Origin: Dechloromonas denitrificans
GTDB taxonomy: Bacteria > Pseudomonadota > Gammaproteobacteria > Burkholderiales > Rhodocyclaceae
Direction of reading: 5' to 3'
Assembly: GCF_001551835.1 (NCBI RefSeq)
Contig: NZ_LODL01000021.1
Coordinates: 603,679-667,678 of the forward strand
DNA: 64,000 nucleotides
Shown: piece by piece, positions 24,391-33,166 of the stretch
Layout of the letters: each line of letters opens with the position of its first letter
How positions within the stretch are numbered: the first letter of the stretch is position 1
Translations under genes and position numbers: made by a program
Notes under the pieces: generated by a model
The model's input: the letters and a program-made list of their open reading frames with translations, nothing else
Told to the model about the DNA's origin: nothing
Databases searched by the model: none

Positions 24391-24795
24391 ATGTTTGGAA
24401 GAAACCTGAATCCGGTTGCCGCTTATGCCGAGGTTGGTATTGGCGCAAAAGTTAAATCGGCGACGCCGCATCAATTGATCCTCCTCTTGTTTGAGGGTGC
24501 GGCTTCGGCGATTACCGTGGCCAAACTTCATATTGAGCGCGGTGAAGTGGCACAAAAGGGAAAATTGATTTCCCAGGCCATTGACATCATCACCAACGGG
24601 CTGAAGGCCAGTCTCAATCTGGAGGCCGGCGGCAAACTGGCTGAACAACTGGCAGCCCTTTACGACTATATGGCCAGGCGTCTGCTGTCTGCAAATCTTG
24701 AAAACAACATTGCCGCACTTGATGAAGTAAGCAAACTGCTGGATGAAATCCATTCCGCCTGGATTGAAATCACCCCAAAAAACGGCCAACCCTGA
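24391..24795 (+). CDS. fliS: Flagellin export chaperone FliS
   Basis: A 134-residue helical chaperone that binds the C-terminal D0 helix of flagellin and keeps it unpolymerised until export. The N-terminus AYAEVGIGAKVKSATPHQLILLLFEGA is the conserved FliS signature, followed by four amphipathic helices. The gene starts three bases after the fliD stop and has no separate promoter. Confidence 0.94.
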   Translation: MFGRNLNPVAAYAEVGIGAKVKSATPHQLILLLFEGAASAITVAKLHIERGEVAQKGKLISQAIDIITNGLKASLNLEAGGKLAEQLAALYDYMARRLLSANLENNIAALDEVSKLLDEIHSAWIEITPKNGQP

Positions 24796-24798
24796 AGC

Positions 24799-25077
24799 AT
24801 GCAAACAGACAGTGTATTAAGCGAGATTGATCACCTAACCCTAAAAATGAGGGATCTCGCTCGCTCCGAGGATTGGGACGCACTAACCCTCCTTGAAAAT
24901 GCTCGTCGTACGCTGTTAGTCAAAATTGATGCGAAAGCAGTGCGCGCGCCCAACAATCAAGCGCTAGTGCAAAAAATCGTAAGCAACAACGAAACAATCA
25001 TGCACCTTGCCCAAAACCGCAAAGAGGATATTGGACTCCTACTGGGTGCCTTTGGTGGTCCGAACACTGAGAATTGA
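24799..25077 (+). CDS. fliT: FliT-like export chaperone
   Basis: A 92-residue, mostly helical protein directly after fliS. Position, size, and the pattern of helices with acidic and hydrophobic spacing (LARSEDWDALTLLENAR, IVSNNETIMHLAQNRKEDIGLLL) match FliT, the FliD chaperone that also contacts the export ATPase complex. Sequence conservation in FliT is low, so the call leans on synteny. Confidence 0.75.
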   Translation: MQTDSVLSEIDHLTLKMRDLARSEDWDALTLLENARRTLLVKIDAKAVRAPNNQALVQKIVSNNETIMHLAQNRKEDIGLLLGAFGGPNTEN

Positions 25078-25080
25078 TCC

Positions 25081-26157
25081 ATGATTCCGGCTGACGTCGC
25101 CAGCCGTCTAAAACTGGCGGTTCCGGATCAACCCGCTGCGACGCAGCCGGTTACCCCGTTAAAAAATCTCCCCGACGTACTATCCGATCTAGTTCCCGGC
25201 CAGCGAGTCATGGCCGAGATCCAGGCACTCTTGCCCAATGGATCGTACCGAGCCGTCGTCGCCCAGCGCGACATTACGCTGGCCTTGCCATTTTCGGCCA
25301 AGAAAGGTGACAGCCTCGAACTGGAGGTGGTCGAATCCGATGGCAAGCTGACGCTGGCGGTCGTAAATAGCCGCTCAGGCAGCACTTCAGCCAGTAGCAC
25401 GCCGGACTCTGTCTCAACAAGCTTGAGCAATACCGGGAAACTGATTGGCGACCTTCTCGGTGGCGTAGGTGAGCAGGGGAAACGGGCAGCGCCAGCGCCC
25501 TTGAATGGCAACCAGCCCCTTGTGGACGACCTACCCGGCAGCGCGCCTCAACTCGCACCCATTCTTAAGGAAGCACTCAGTAAAAGCGGGGTTTTCTACG
25601 AAGCGCACCAAGCCCGATGGGTAGCAGGTGAACTACCCACTGACGCACTGAGACAGGAGCCACAAGGAAAGCTCTCATCAGCAACGCCCAATGCAACAAT
25701 CGAATCTAAAAATACAGATTCGGCACCGACCTCCGTAGCAGCACGCGCCGAATCATCAGCTCAAGCCGGCACAACAATTCCTCGTGACCTGACACCGATC
25801 GTCCAGCAGCAACTAGATGCGCTGGCTACCCAGAACTACGCTTGGCAAGGCCAGATCTGGCCGGGACAGCAAATGCAGTGGGAAATTACGGAGAATCCCG
25901 ATAATGCCCGCTCCGCCGACAGCGAAGCTGCCGGCCGCTGGCAAACCCGCTTGAAACTGACTCTGCCAATGCTTGGCGGTATCGATACCGTTCTCCGTCT
26001 GCGACCGAACGGCGAAGTCGATATTTCCATGACCACCGATTCGGAAAATAGTGAAAGCCGTCTGCGCCAGGGGGCAACAGCGTTACGTACGCAAATGGAA
26101 GCCGCCGGCCTCAACCTAACCCAGCTACTGGTCCAGCATGGCGAAGCGACCAGCTGA
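25081..26157 (+). CDS. FliK-like hook-length control domain protein
   Basis: A 358-residue protein. Its N-terminal part (residues 25-115) has a beta-rich segment (GQRVMAEIQALLPNGSYRAVV, KKGDSLELEVVESDGKLTLAVV). A Ser/Ala/Pro-rich middle follows. The C-terminal 80 residues form a Flg_hook-type domain (LKLTLPMLGGIDTVLRLRPNGEVDISM, LRTQMEAAGLNLTQLLV). A second, syntenic fliK lies at 35794-36807. This copy sits with an FlhB C-terminal homologue, the known substrate-switch partner fold. Its function is unknown; it may tune export specificity for late substrates. Confidence 0.75.
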   Translation: MIPADVASRLKLAVPDQPAATQPVTPLKNLPDVLSDLVPGQRVMAEIQALLPNGSYRAVVAQRDITLALPFSAKKGDSLELEVVESDGKLTLAVVNSRSGSTSASSTPDSVSTSLSNTGKLIGDLLGGVGEQGKRAAPAPLNGNQPLVDDLPGSAPQLAPILKEALSKSGVFYEAHQARWVAGELPTDALRQEPQGKLSSATPNATIESKNTDSAPTSVAARAESSAQAGTTIPRDLTPIVQQQLDALATQNYAWQGQIWPGQQMQWEITENPDNARSADSEAAGRWQTRLKLTLPMLGGIDTVLRLRPNGEVDISMTTDSENSESRLRQGATALRTQMEAAGLNLTQLLVQHGEATS

Positions 26158-26431
26158 CTCAACGCGCGAGGCGATCGCCCTCGCTTATGGTCAAACCGAT
26201 GCCGCGCCCCGTGTCGTCGCAAAGGGCAAGGGACTGATTGCCGAGCAAATTATTGCTCGCGCCCGTGAACATGGCGTATATGTCCATCAGTCACCGGAAC
26301 TGGTTGCTTTGCTGACGCAGGTCGATATCGACGAACATATCCCCCCTCAGTTATATATGGCAGTTGCCGAATTGCTGGCTTGGCTTTACCGAATAGAGCA
26401 TGGCGGCGCGACTGCGGAGCCACCGCTCTAA
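26138..26431 (+). CDS. FlhB cytoplasmic-domain homologue (FhlB/FlhX type)
   Basis: A 97-residue protein that aligns with the C-terminal export-switch region of FlhB: PRVVAKGKGLIAEQIIARAREHGV here against PKVVAKGQGAIALKIREVG in the full FlhB of this window, and LYMAVAELLAWLYRIEHG against LYNAVAEVLAYIYQLANW. The autocleavage motif NPTH and all membrane segments are absent. Such stand-alone copies can partly replace the cleaved FlhB C-terminal fragment in some bacteria. It overlaps the FliK-like gene by 20 bases. Confidence 0.85.
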   Translation: MAKRPADSTREAIALAYGQTDAAPRVVAKGKGLIAEQIIARAREHGVYVHQSPELVALLTQVDIDEHIPPQLYMAVAELLAWLYRIEHGGATAEPPL

Positions 26432-26465
26432 TCCCACATTTCGTTCAGATCAAAACCCGATTAAA

Positions 26466-26481
26466 TGGCATTTCCCTGGCG
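26466..26481 (+). promoter_or_regulatory. Candidate sigma-54 promoter of ycgR
   Basis: TGGCATTTCCCTGGCG has GG (26467-26468) and GC (26479-26480) separated by exactly 10 bases, with a good -24 element (TGGCA) and a weaker -12 element (TGGC rather than TTGC). It lies about 45 bases before the start codon. Confidence 0.4.
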
Positions 26482-26524
26482 ATGGCCTACCATTGTGTAG
26501 CCTGCCCATGCCCGAAAATTATCC

Positions 26525-27310
26525 ATGACTGAAGAATCTTCTATCCCCGACTTTGAAATTGACCATCATGGTGAATTTGCCCAGTTTTTTCTGTGCACTC
26601 GGAGTGAAATTCTCCTTTACCTAAATCTACTCGCTCGGCGACATTGTCTTGTGACGGCTTATATTGACCAGGGCAGAAAGTTCTTTCAAACCTCGGTCAT
26701 CGCACTCGATGAATCCGCAGGCACCTTGCTCCTCGCACCACCGCAAAGGATGCCAGCTGGCCCTGAACTGACAAATGCCAGCCGAATAACACTGATGACC
26801 AATCTTGATAGCGTCAAAATCCAGATTCGGCTGCCTCAGGTTTCATCGGGGATATATCAGGGCCAAGACGTCTTGGTATCGACGATTCCAGAAGCTGTTC
26901 TACGCCTGCAACGACGCGACTTCTTCCGCCTTGAGCCACCGGCCTCCACCCCGATTCACTGCAAACTGGCCGGCCTTTCACCAGACGGAACGACGAGAAT
27001 TTTTGAGTTGCCGCTTTCCGACATCAGTGGCGGCGGCATCAGCCTGATCGCGCCGACCGAAATTGCCGCCTATTTCCCTGAGGACTCCCTGTTTCGACAA
27101 TGCCGCCTGGAAATTCCGAACGATGGTGTCGTTCAGGTCAATTTGCGCGTCAGAAAGAGCGTCGAAATGTCATCTATCAATGGCTTGCACAGCCTGCGGA
27201 TCGGCTGCGAATTCGTCAATTTCCCCGCCAGCAGCCAGAGCTTTATTGAACGGTATATCGCGCGCATCGAGCGCGAGAGAAAGGCCAAGGATTCAGGCCT
27301 GATGGACTGA
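26525..27310 (+). CDS. ycgR: Flagellar brake protein YcgR (PilZ)
   Basis: A 261-residue protein with a YcgR N-terminal domain (about 15-130) and a PilZ domain (about 135-255). The c-di-GMP-binding residues are visible: R-R-D-F-F-R (RxxxR type) and D-I-S-G-G-G (D/NxSxxG). On binding c-di-GMP, YcgR proteins contact the motor and slow or bias rotation. The window also carries a diguanylate cyclase (1704-3464). The gene is convergent with fliE across 58 bases, where I see no hairpin. Confidence 0.93.
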   Translation: MTEESSIPDFEIDHHGEFAQFFLCTRSEILLYLNLLARRHCLVTAYIDQGRKFFQTSVIALDESAGTLLLAPPQRMPAGPELTNASRITLMTNLDSVKIQIRLPQVSSGIYQGQDVLVSTIPEAVLRLQRRDFFRLEPPASTPIHCKLAGLSPDGTTRIFELPLSDISGGGISLIAPTEIAAYFPEDSLFRQCRLEIPNDGVVQVNLRVRKSVEMSSINGLHSLRIGCEFVNFPASSQSFIERYIARIERERKAKDSGLMD

Positions 27311-27368
27311 GATAGATTGCCGCACCTGACAATTGCCGGATAAATGAGGCCGCGAGTTCGGGCGCAGC

Positions 27369-27689
27369 TTAAACCTGCATGTTCATCACGTCCTGATAGG
27401 CCGTAACGAGCTTGTTGCGCACCTGCACCATTTCCTGGAAGGAAACGCTGGCCGTCTGCAGCGCGATCATCACTTCGTGCAGATTCTGGCTCGTATCGCC
27501 GGCGGCAAGTTTTTCCGCCATCTGATCGGCCTGTTGTTGCGTCTGGTTAACCTTGTCGATGGAGCCTTTCAGAATATCGGCAAAATCGGGCGCTCCAGCC
27601 GCAGGCGTGCTCTCGGCCGCTTTGCCGGTTGCCTGTGCGGCGGTGGACCGCAGCACGCTCAACATTTGTTCGATTCCTTGGGTGTCCAT
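27369..27689 (-). CDS. fliE: MS ring-rod junction protein FliE
   Basis: A 106-residue FliE, the adaptor between the MS ring and the proximal rod and an early export substrate. The conserved C-terminus LHEVMIALQTASVSFQEMVQVRNKLVTAYQDVM is intact (shown in part here as helices LHEVMIALQ and VRNKLVTAYQ). It lies downstream of fleR, with a sigma-54 type site between them, and is on the opposite strand from fliF. Confidence 0.94.
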   Translation of the reverse strand: MDTQGIEQMLSVLRSTAAQATGKAAESTPAAGAPDFADILKGSIDKVNQTQQQADQMAEKLAAGDTSQNLHEVMIALQTASVSFQEMVQVRNKLVTAYQDVMNMQV

Positions 27690-27719
27690 TTTCAGCTCCT
27701 AAAACATCAGCCATATACA

Positions 27720-27735
27720 AGCAATTCCCAGGCCA
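27720..27735 (-). promoter_or_regulatory. Sigma-54 promoter of fliE
   Basis: On the minus strand TGGCCTGGGAATTGCT has GG and GC exactly 10 bases apart and a full TTGCT -12 element. It lies between fleR and fliE, about 30 bases before the fliE ATG, where FleR would activate it. Confidence 0.65.
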
Positions 27736-27745
27736 GAAAACCGGC

Positions 27746-29116
27746 CTATTCCTTGAAATAGCCCTCATCCCGATACTGCTGCAACTTGTAACGCAAGGTT
27801 CGTTCGGAAATTCCGAGACGCTCAATCGCCTGTTTGCGGGAACCGCCGACTTCGGTCAGCGTGCGCAGGATATGCTCGCGCTCCAAGTCTTTCATATTAT
27901 CAGCCCTTTTTTCGACTGCGGGCGGTGCTGCGCTCTCCGCAAACGAAACCTGCGGCGCCGGCGCGAGAGGTACACCAGCCAAGGGACGCGGTGCCAGGTT
28001 CAGGTGCTCAGACCCGATGCTGCTGCCGCTAGAGAGAATCAGGGCGCGCTGGATAACGTTCTCAAGCTCCCGCACGTTGCCCGGCCAGGCATGGGCGACA
28101 AGTGCCGCTTCAGCCGCCGGAGAAAGCGAAACGCCGGAGCGCCCAAGACGCCCGCCATGCTCGACCGCGAAATGCCGAGCAATGGCGACGACATCCTGAG
28201 GCCGCTGCCGTAAAGCCGGGATGGCTACCGGAAAAACGTTGAGCCGATAGAAAAGATCCTCGCGAAATACCCCTTTGGCGACCGCTTCAGCCATATCGCG
28301 ATTTGAAGTAGCAACGATGCGGATATTCAGTGCCACCGGCTTTTTGCCGCCTACCCGCTCCACCTCGCGCTCCTGCAAAACACGCAACAACTTGGCCTGG
28401 AGCCCCATCGGCATCTCGGTGACTTCATCCAGTAGCAGCGTTCCATCCTGGGCCTGTTCGAACTTGCCGGCCTGGGCTTGCTGGGCACCGGTAAAAGCCC
28501 CCTTTTCGTAGCCGAACAACGTGGCTTCAAGCAGGCTATCCGGAATGGCCGCACAGTTGATCGCGACAAACGGGCCATCCTTGCGTCCGGAATTACGGTG
28601 GATATAGCGCGCCACCACCTCCTTGCCGACCCCGGATTCACCGGTCAACAGCACCGTGGCATCGGTTTGGGCGACCCGCTTCGCCATCGCGAACATGTCG
28701 CGACTGATCGGGTCGTTGGCGACCACCCCGGCCGATTCGCCGGTATCCGGCAATTCGTATTTGTTGATATGGGCCAACAAAGCCCGCGGCTCGAACGGTT
28801 TGAGCAGGAAATCGCAAGCCCCTGAGCGCATCGCATCCACCGCCTTATCGACTTCGGCATAGGCCGTCATCAAGACCACCGGCAAATGCGGCAAGCGGGC
28901 ACGAATCTCCTTGAGCAAGCTGATGCCATCCATCGGCATCATCCGCACATCGCTGACGACAATCGAAAAGGCCTGTTCACCGAGCACCTTGAGCGCGGCC
29001 TCGCCCCCATCGACCGCGACGTAGGGGCGACCGGCCAGTTCCAGCGTATCGCCAATCGCCTCGCGCAAGCTCGGATCGTCCTCAACCACCAGAATCGGCA
29101 AACTATGCTCAGCCAT
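27746..29116 (-). CDS. fleR: Sigma-54-dependent response regulator FleR/FlrC
   Basis: A 456-residue NtrC-type activator. The receiver domain (1-120) has the phosphoacceptor Asp56 in VVSDVRMMP. The AAA+ domain has Walker A GESGVGKE (159-166) and the sigma-54 contact loop GAFTGA (206-211). The C-terminal Fis-type helix-turn-helix ends RKQAIERLGISERTLRYKL. It should activate class III flagellar promoters with RpoN once phosphorylated by FleS. The start overlaps the fleS stop by 8 bases. The sigma-54 sites found upstream of fliE, flgB and fliK are likely targets. Confidence 0.93.
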   Translation of the reverse strand: MAEHSLPILVVEDDPSLREAIGDTLELAGRPYVAVDGGEAALKVLGEQAFSIVVSDVRMMPMDGISLLKEIRARLPHLPVVLMTAYAEVDKAVDAMRSGACDFLLKPFEPRALLAHINKYELPDTGESAGVVANDPISRDMFAMAKRVAQTDATVLLTGESGVGKEVVARYIHRNSGRKDGPFVAINCAAIPDSLLEATLFGYEKGAFTGAQQAQAGKFEQAQDGTLLLDEVTEMPMGLQAKLLRVLQEREVERVGGKKPVALNIRIVATSNRDMAEAVAKGVFREDLFYRLNVFPVAIPALRQRPQDVVAIARHFAVEHGGRLGRSGVSLSPAAEAALVAHAWPGNVRELENVIQRALILSSGSSIGSEHLNLAPRPLAGVPLAPAPQVSFAESAAPPAVEKRADNMKDLEREHILRTLTEVGGSRKQAIERLGISERTLRYKLQQYRDEGYFKE

Positions 29117-30317
29117 TGCTTTCCATTTCGCGATCTACCGGCCCGACCGGCAATGTGATGACAAACTCGGCCCCGGCACCAGGCTCGGAGAACAATTCGA
29201 TCCCGCCACCGTGCGCCCGCGCCACACCAAGGGCAATCGCTAGGCCAAGGCCGGTGCCCTGCCCCTTGGTCGTAAAGAATGGCTCGAATATTCGCGACTG
29301 GGTCTCGCGGCTAATCCCCGGGCCGCTATCACGGACACCGATCGCCAACAAATCGCCGCGCCGTTTGCCGGACAGGCAAATTTTGCCGCCTGCCGGCGTT
29401 GCCTGCATGGCGTTCTCCAGCAGATTGACCAGCGCCCCAAAGAGCGCCTTACGGCTACCGATGATTTTTGCCCCTTCGCAGCCGTCGACCGCAGCAAATT
29501 CCAGGCCGTGCTCGCGCATCAGCGGCTCGACTGTCTGCGCCGCCTCCAGCAACAGGTCCCCGGCCGGAATCACATCACGGCCGATGCTTTCGCCGCGCGC
29601 GAACAGCAGCACATCCTGAATCAGCCGCTCGAGGCGCCGCAACTGCCCGCTTGCTTTCTCGGAAAATTTCGCCCTCGCCTCATCCGGCACGCCGGATTGC
29701 CCCAGATTGGCGGTATAGAGCAGCGCTGCCGCCAGCGGCGTCCGTAACTGATGCGCCAGCGAAGCCGCCATTTCCCCCATCGCCGCCAGACGCTGATTGC
29801 GCTCCAGTTCGGTTTTCATCCGGTGGGCGGCGGTCACGTCGTGAATCAGCAGGATTTTTCCGCCCGCCGAAGCCAGCACACTTTCGGCAATCGAGACCCG
29901 GCCCTGGCCAAGCAGCCACTCGCCGACCGTCAGGGTCGGTTCCAGAAAGGCGCGCACGACATCGCCCCAATGGCGACCGACCATGTCAGTACCGAACATC
30001 GCCATCGCCGCCGGGTTAACCGCGGCGACAATGGCGCCTGAATCAAGCAGCACCACCCCGGCCGGCAAGGCATCGAGCAGCGACGACAAACGCTCCGACA
30101 AAGCCTCCTTTTCCTGATACTGACGACGCAACTCACCATTGGCGATCGCCAATTCCTCGGTCAGCGAAGTCACCCGCGCTTGCAGTGCCTGATAAGCCTG
30201 GGTCAACTCGGCCGAAACCTGATTGAACATGGCAAAAGCCCGTTGCAATTCGGCGGTCTTGGAGTCCGGGTCGGGCGTGTCTGGAGTGGCCGTGGAAGCG
30301 GCTTGGGAAGGGGGCAT
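29109..30317 (-). CDS. fleS: PAS sensor histidine kinase FleS/FlrB
   Basis: A 402-residue soluble kinase with no membrane segments. An N-terminal coiled coil (LQARVTSLTEELAIANGELRRQYQEKEA in outline) precedes a PAS domain (about 80-170). The HisKA box is LAHQLRTPLAAAL, and the ATP-binding domain follows with N, G1 (GVRDSGPGI), F and G2 (KGQGTGLGLAIA) boxes. It phosphorylates FleR. It is divergent from fliF across 109 bases. Its signal is expected to be completion of the early basal body, as in related polar flagellar systems. Confidence 0.92.
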   Translation of the reverse strand: MPPSQAASTATPDTPDPDSKTAELQRAFAMFNQVSAELTQAYQALQARVTSLTEELAIANGELRRQYQEKEALSERLSSLLDALPAGVVLLDSGAIVAAVNPAAMAMFGTDMVGRHWGDVVRAFLEPTLTVGEWLLGQGRVSIAESVLASAGGKILLIHDVTAAHRMKTELERNQRLAAMGEMAASLAHQLRTPLAAALLYTANLGQSGVPDEARAKFSEKASGQLRRLERLIQDVLLFARGESIGRDVIPAGDLLLEAAQTVEPLMREHGLEFAAVDGCEGAKIIGSRKALFGALVNLLENAMQATPAGGKICLSGKRRGDLLAIGVRDSGPGISRETQSRIFEPFFTTKGQGTGLGLAIALGVARAHGGGIELFSEPGAGAEFVITLPVGPVDREMESNG

Positions 30318-30426
30318 CGAAAAAAGTTAGGGTGGATTCAGCGCGGGTAATAGTAGAATATTTCTAGGAAAATTTGGCTTCTCAATTGATTCTTCTTCTG
30401 TTTCATCGAAATTCACCCGGGCATTA

Positions 30427-32157
30427 ATGGCAGCAACAACTGAAACGACGGCAGGTACCGCTCCGGATCTAAACTCCGTGGAGCGCCTGCGCGAGGCGTT
30501 CAACCGGCTCGGCAATCAACAGAAGATCTTTTTCATGGTGGCGCTGGCCGCCATCGTCACGGTCATTATCGGCACCATGCTGTGGAGCCGCCAGCCCGAC
30601 TGGAAAGTGCTGTTTTCCAACCTGAATGAAAAGGATGGCGGGGCCATTGTCGCCATCCTGGAACAACAGAACGTTCCGCATAAATTCAACGAAAGTGGCT
30701 CCTTGCTGGTTTCCAGCGACCGGGTACACGAAGTTCGGCTGAAGCTTGCCTCGCAAGGCCTGCCGCGCGGCGGCATGGTGGGTTTTGAACTGATGGAAAA
30801 CCAGAAGTTCGGCACCAGCCAGTTTGCCGAACAGGTCAATTATCAGCGCGGGCTGGAAGGTGAGTTGGCACGCACTATCCAGTCGATCGGCGCGGTGCAG
30901 GGGGCGCGCGTCCATCTGGCCATTCCGAAACCCTCGGTCTTCGTCCGCGAAGAGCAGAAACCGACGGCCTCGGTACTGCTCAATCTCTACCCCGGTCGCA
31001 CCCTCGACAATGGCCAGATCGCCGGCATCGCCCACCTGATTTCCTCCAGCGTGCCGCAACTGCCAATTTCCAACGTCACGGTCATCGATCAAAACGGCTC
31101 CCTGCTCTCGCAGCTAAAGAGCAAGCTGACCGAGGCCGGCCTCGATCCTGCACAAATCAAGTATGTGCGCGATATCGAGGACAGCATCATCAAGCGCATC
31201 GGCGAAATCCTGAAGCCGGTACTGGGCAGCGAGAACTTCAAGGTGCAGGTGGCCGCCGATATCGACTTTTCACAAAGCGAACAGACCGCCGAAAGCTATC
31301 GGCCGAACAACACGCCGGAAAGTACCAGCATCCGCAGCCAACAGAACAATGAAACGGCCAGCGTCAACCAGGCCGCCGGTGGCGTTCCGGGTGCGCTGAC
31401 CAACCAGCCGCCGGTGCCGGCGACGGCGCCACTAACCCAACCGGCAACCGGCAACCCCGCCGGTCAACCGGCAAAAACGACCGAATTGCCGGGCAAGATC
31501 GATGCCGCCGGCGTCACCGCGCCGCTCAATGCCGCCGGTCAACCGATCAGTACGGCCAAGAACGCAACAATCAATTACGAAGTCGACAAGACGATTCGCC
31601 ATACCCGGCAGGCCATGGGCAATGTCCGCCGTCTTTCCGCCGCGGTCGTCATCAATCACCGCAGGGATGTCGGCAAGGACGGCAAGCCGACGACCAAGGC
31701 CATCCCGGACGCCGAGATGAAGCAGATCAACGATCTGGTCCGCGAGGCGATGGGCTACAGCAAGGAACGCGGCGACACCCTGTCGATCGCCAACTCGCCC
31801 TTTACCGCCAGCGAAAAGCTGGAGGCCGAACTGCCGGTCTGGAAGGACCCGGAAAACATTTCCTACGCCAAGGATATTTTCAAATATCTGCTGCTGGCCG
31901 GCATCATCGCCTTCCTCTATCTGAAGGTCATCCAGCCTTCGCTGAAGGTGATGTTCCCGCCGCCACCCGAAGCGGAAAGCACAATCGAAGGGGTCGCTGG
32001 TGCCGCCGGACACGTCGCCATTGCCGGCGAAGAAGGCGAAGATCATGTTCAGATCGACCACTACGCCGCAAAGATCCAGAAGGCACGCGATATTGCCCAG
32101 AGCGACCCGAAGGCTGTAGCCAACATCATCAAGGACTGGATGGGCGCCAATGGCTAA
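30427..32157 (+). CDS. fliF: Flagellar MS-ring protein FliF
   Basis: A 576-residue membrane ring protein and the structural base of the flagellum. It has a first TM near residues 35-55 (FFMVALAAIVTVIIGTM) and RBM domains (WKVLFSNLNEKDGGAIVAIL, GARVHLAIPKPSVF). A Pro/Ala/Thr-rich linker spans about 320-370, a second TM follows (YLLLAGIIAFLYLKVI), and the C-terminal tail IVQ-type segment contacts FliG. It overlaps fliG by 8 bases and starts the long fliF-R array. Confidence 0.97.
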   Translation: MAATTETTAGTAPDLNSVERLREAFNRLGNQQKIFFMVALAAIVTVIIGTMLWSRQPDWKVLFSNLNEKDGGAIVAILEQQNVPHKFNESGSLLVSSDRVHEVRLKLASQGLPRGGMVGFELMENQKFGTSQFAEQVNYQRGLEGELARTIQSIGAVQGARVHLAIPKPSVFVREEQKPTASVLLNLYPGRTLDNGQIAGIAHLISSSVPQLPISNVTVIDQNGSLLSQLKSKLTEAGLDPAQIKYVRDIEDSIIKRIGEILKPVLGSENFKVQVAADIDFSQSEQTAESYRPNNTPESTSIRSQQNNETASVNQAAGGVPGALTNQPPVPATAPLTQPATGNPAGQPAKTTELPGKIDAAGVTAPLNAAGQPISTAKNATINYEVDKTIRHTRQAMGNVRRLSAAVVINHRRDVGKDGKPTTKAIPDAEMKQINDLVREAMGYSKERGDTLSIANSPFTASEKLEAELPVWKDPENISYAKDIFKYLLLAGIIAFLYLKVIQPSLKVMFPPPPEAESTIEGVAGAAGHVAIAGEEGEDHVQIDHYAAKIQKARDIAQSDPKAVANIIKDWMGANG

Positions 32158-33151
32158 TCCCGACGAGGGCCTGGAAAAGGCCGCAACGCTGCTTATTGCG
32201 CTGGGCGAGGACCACGCGGCGGAAGTTCTCAAGCACCTGGGGCCGCGTGAAGTGCAAAAACTCGGGCACGCCATGGCCTTGCTCAAGTCAGTCCCACGGA
32301 CAAAAGTCGAAGCTGTTCTCGATGATTTCCACAAGACCGCTGAAGAAAGTGCTGCGGTTCACGTCGACACGGACAACTACATTCGCTCCGTACTGACCAA
32401 GGCACTGGGCGATGACAAGGCTGCGAATCTCATTTCGCGCATTCTGCAGGGCGGCGAAACCTCGGGTATCGAAGGTCTGAAGTGGATGAATGCCCCGACA
32501 GTCGCCGATCTGATCAAGAACGAGCATCCGCAGATCATCGCGACCATTCTGGTGCACCTGGAACACGATCATTCCAGCGAAATCCTCAACCACTTCACCG
32601 AGCGTCTGCGCAACGACGTGGTCCTCCGCATCGCCACCCTGGAAGGCATCCAGCCAGCCGCCTTGCGCGAGTTGAACGAGGCGATGATGCGCATTCTTTC
32701 CGGCTCGGCCAGCGTCAAACGCACCGCGATGGGCGGCGTCCGCACCGTCGCCGAAATTCTCAATTTCATCGGCACCGCCAACGAAACCTCGGTGGTCGAT
32801 GCCATCCGCGAATACGACCCCGATCTGGCCCAGAAGATTCTCGATGAGATGTTCGTTTTCGAGAACCTGATGGATATCGACGACCGCTCGATCCAGCTCA
32901 TCCTGCGCGAAGTGCAGTCCGATTCGCTGATCCTCGCCCTCAAGGGGGCCTCGCCCGATCTGCGCGAAAAAATCTTCAAGAACATGTCGCAACGGGCTGC
33001 CGAAATGTTGCGCGAAGATCTCGAATCGAAAGGCCCGGTCCGCCTCTCCGAAGTCGAAGCCGAGCAGAAGGAAATCCTCAAGGTCGTCCGCCGGTTGGCC
33101 GACGAAGGCCAGATCGTCCTCGGCGGCGCCGGTGGCGAACAGATGCTTTAA
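32150..33151 (+). CDS. fliG: Motor switch protein FliG
   Basis: A 333-residue C-ring protein that links FliF to FliM and receives torque from the stators. The N-terminal FliF-binding domain (KAATLLIALGEDHAAEVLKHL), the middle domain with EHPQII (FliM contact), and the C-terminal torque domain with the conserved charged residues (DDRSIQLILREVQSDSL, SQRAAEMLREDLE) are all intact. The start overlaps the fliF stop. Confidence 0.97.
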   Translation: MANPDEGLEKAATLLIALGEDHAAEVLKHLGPREVQKLGHAMALLKSVPRTKVEAVLDDFHKTAEESAAVHVDTDNYIRSVLTKALGDDKAANLISRILQGGETSGIEGLKWMNAPTVADLIKNEHPQIIATILVHLEHDHSSEILNHFTERLRNDVVLRIATLEGIQPAALRELNEAMMRILSGSASVKRTAMGGVRTVAEILNFIGTANETSVVDAIREYDPDLAQKILDEMFVFENLMDIDDRSIQLILREVQSDSLILALKGASPDLREKIFKNMSQRAAEMLREDLESKGPVRLSEVEAEQKEILKVVRRLADEGQIVLGGAGGEQML

Positions 33152-33166
33152 GCGAGCCCGCCCAAG

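Noticed and set aside
30375..30390. Sigma-54-like TGGCTTCTCAATTGAT upstream of fliF
   Set aside because: The -24 GG and spacing fit, but the -12 element is GA rather than GC, so I do not list it as a promoter.
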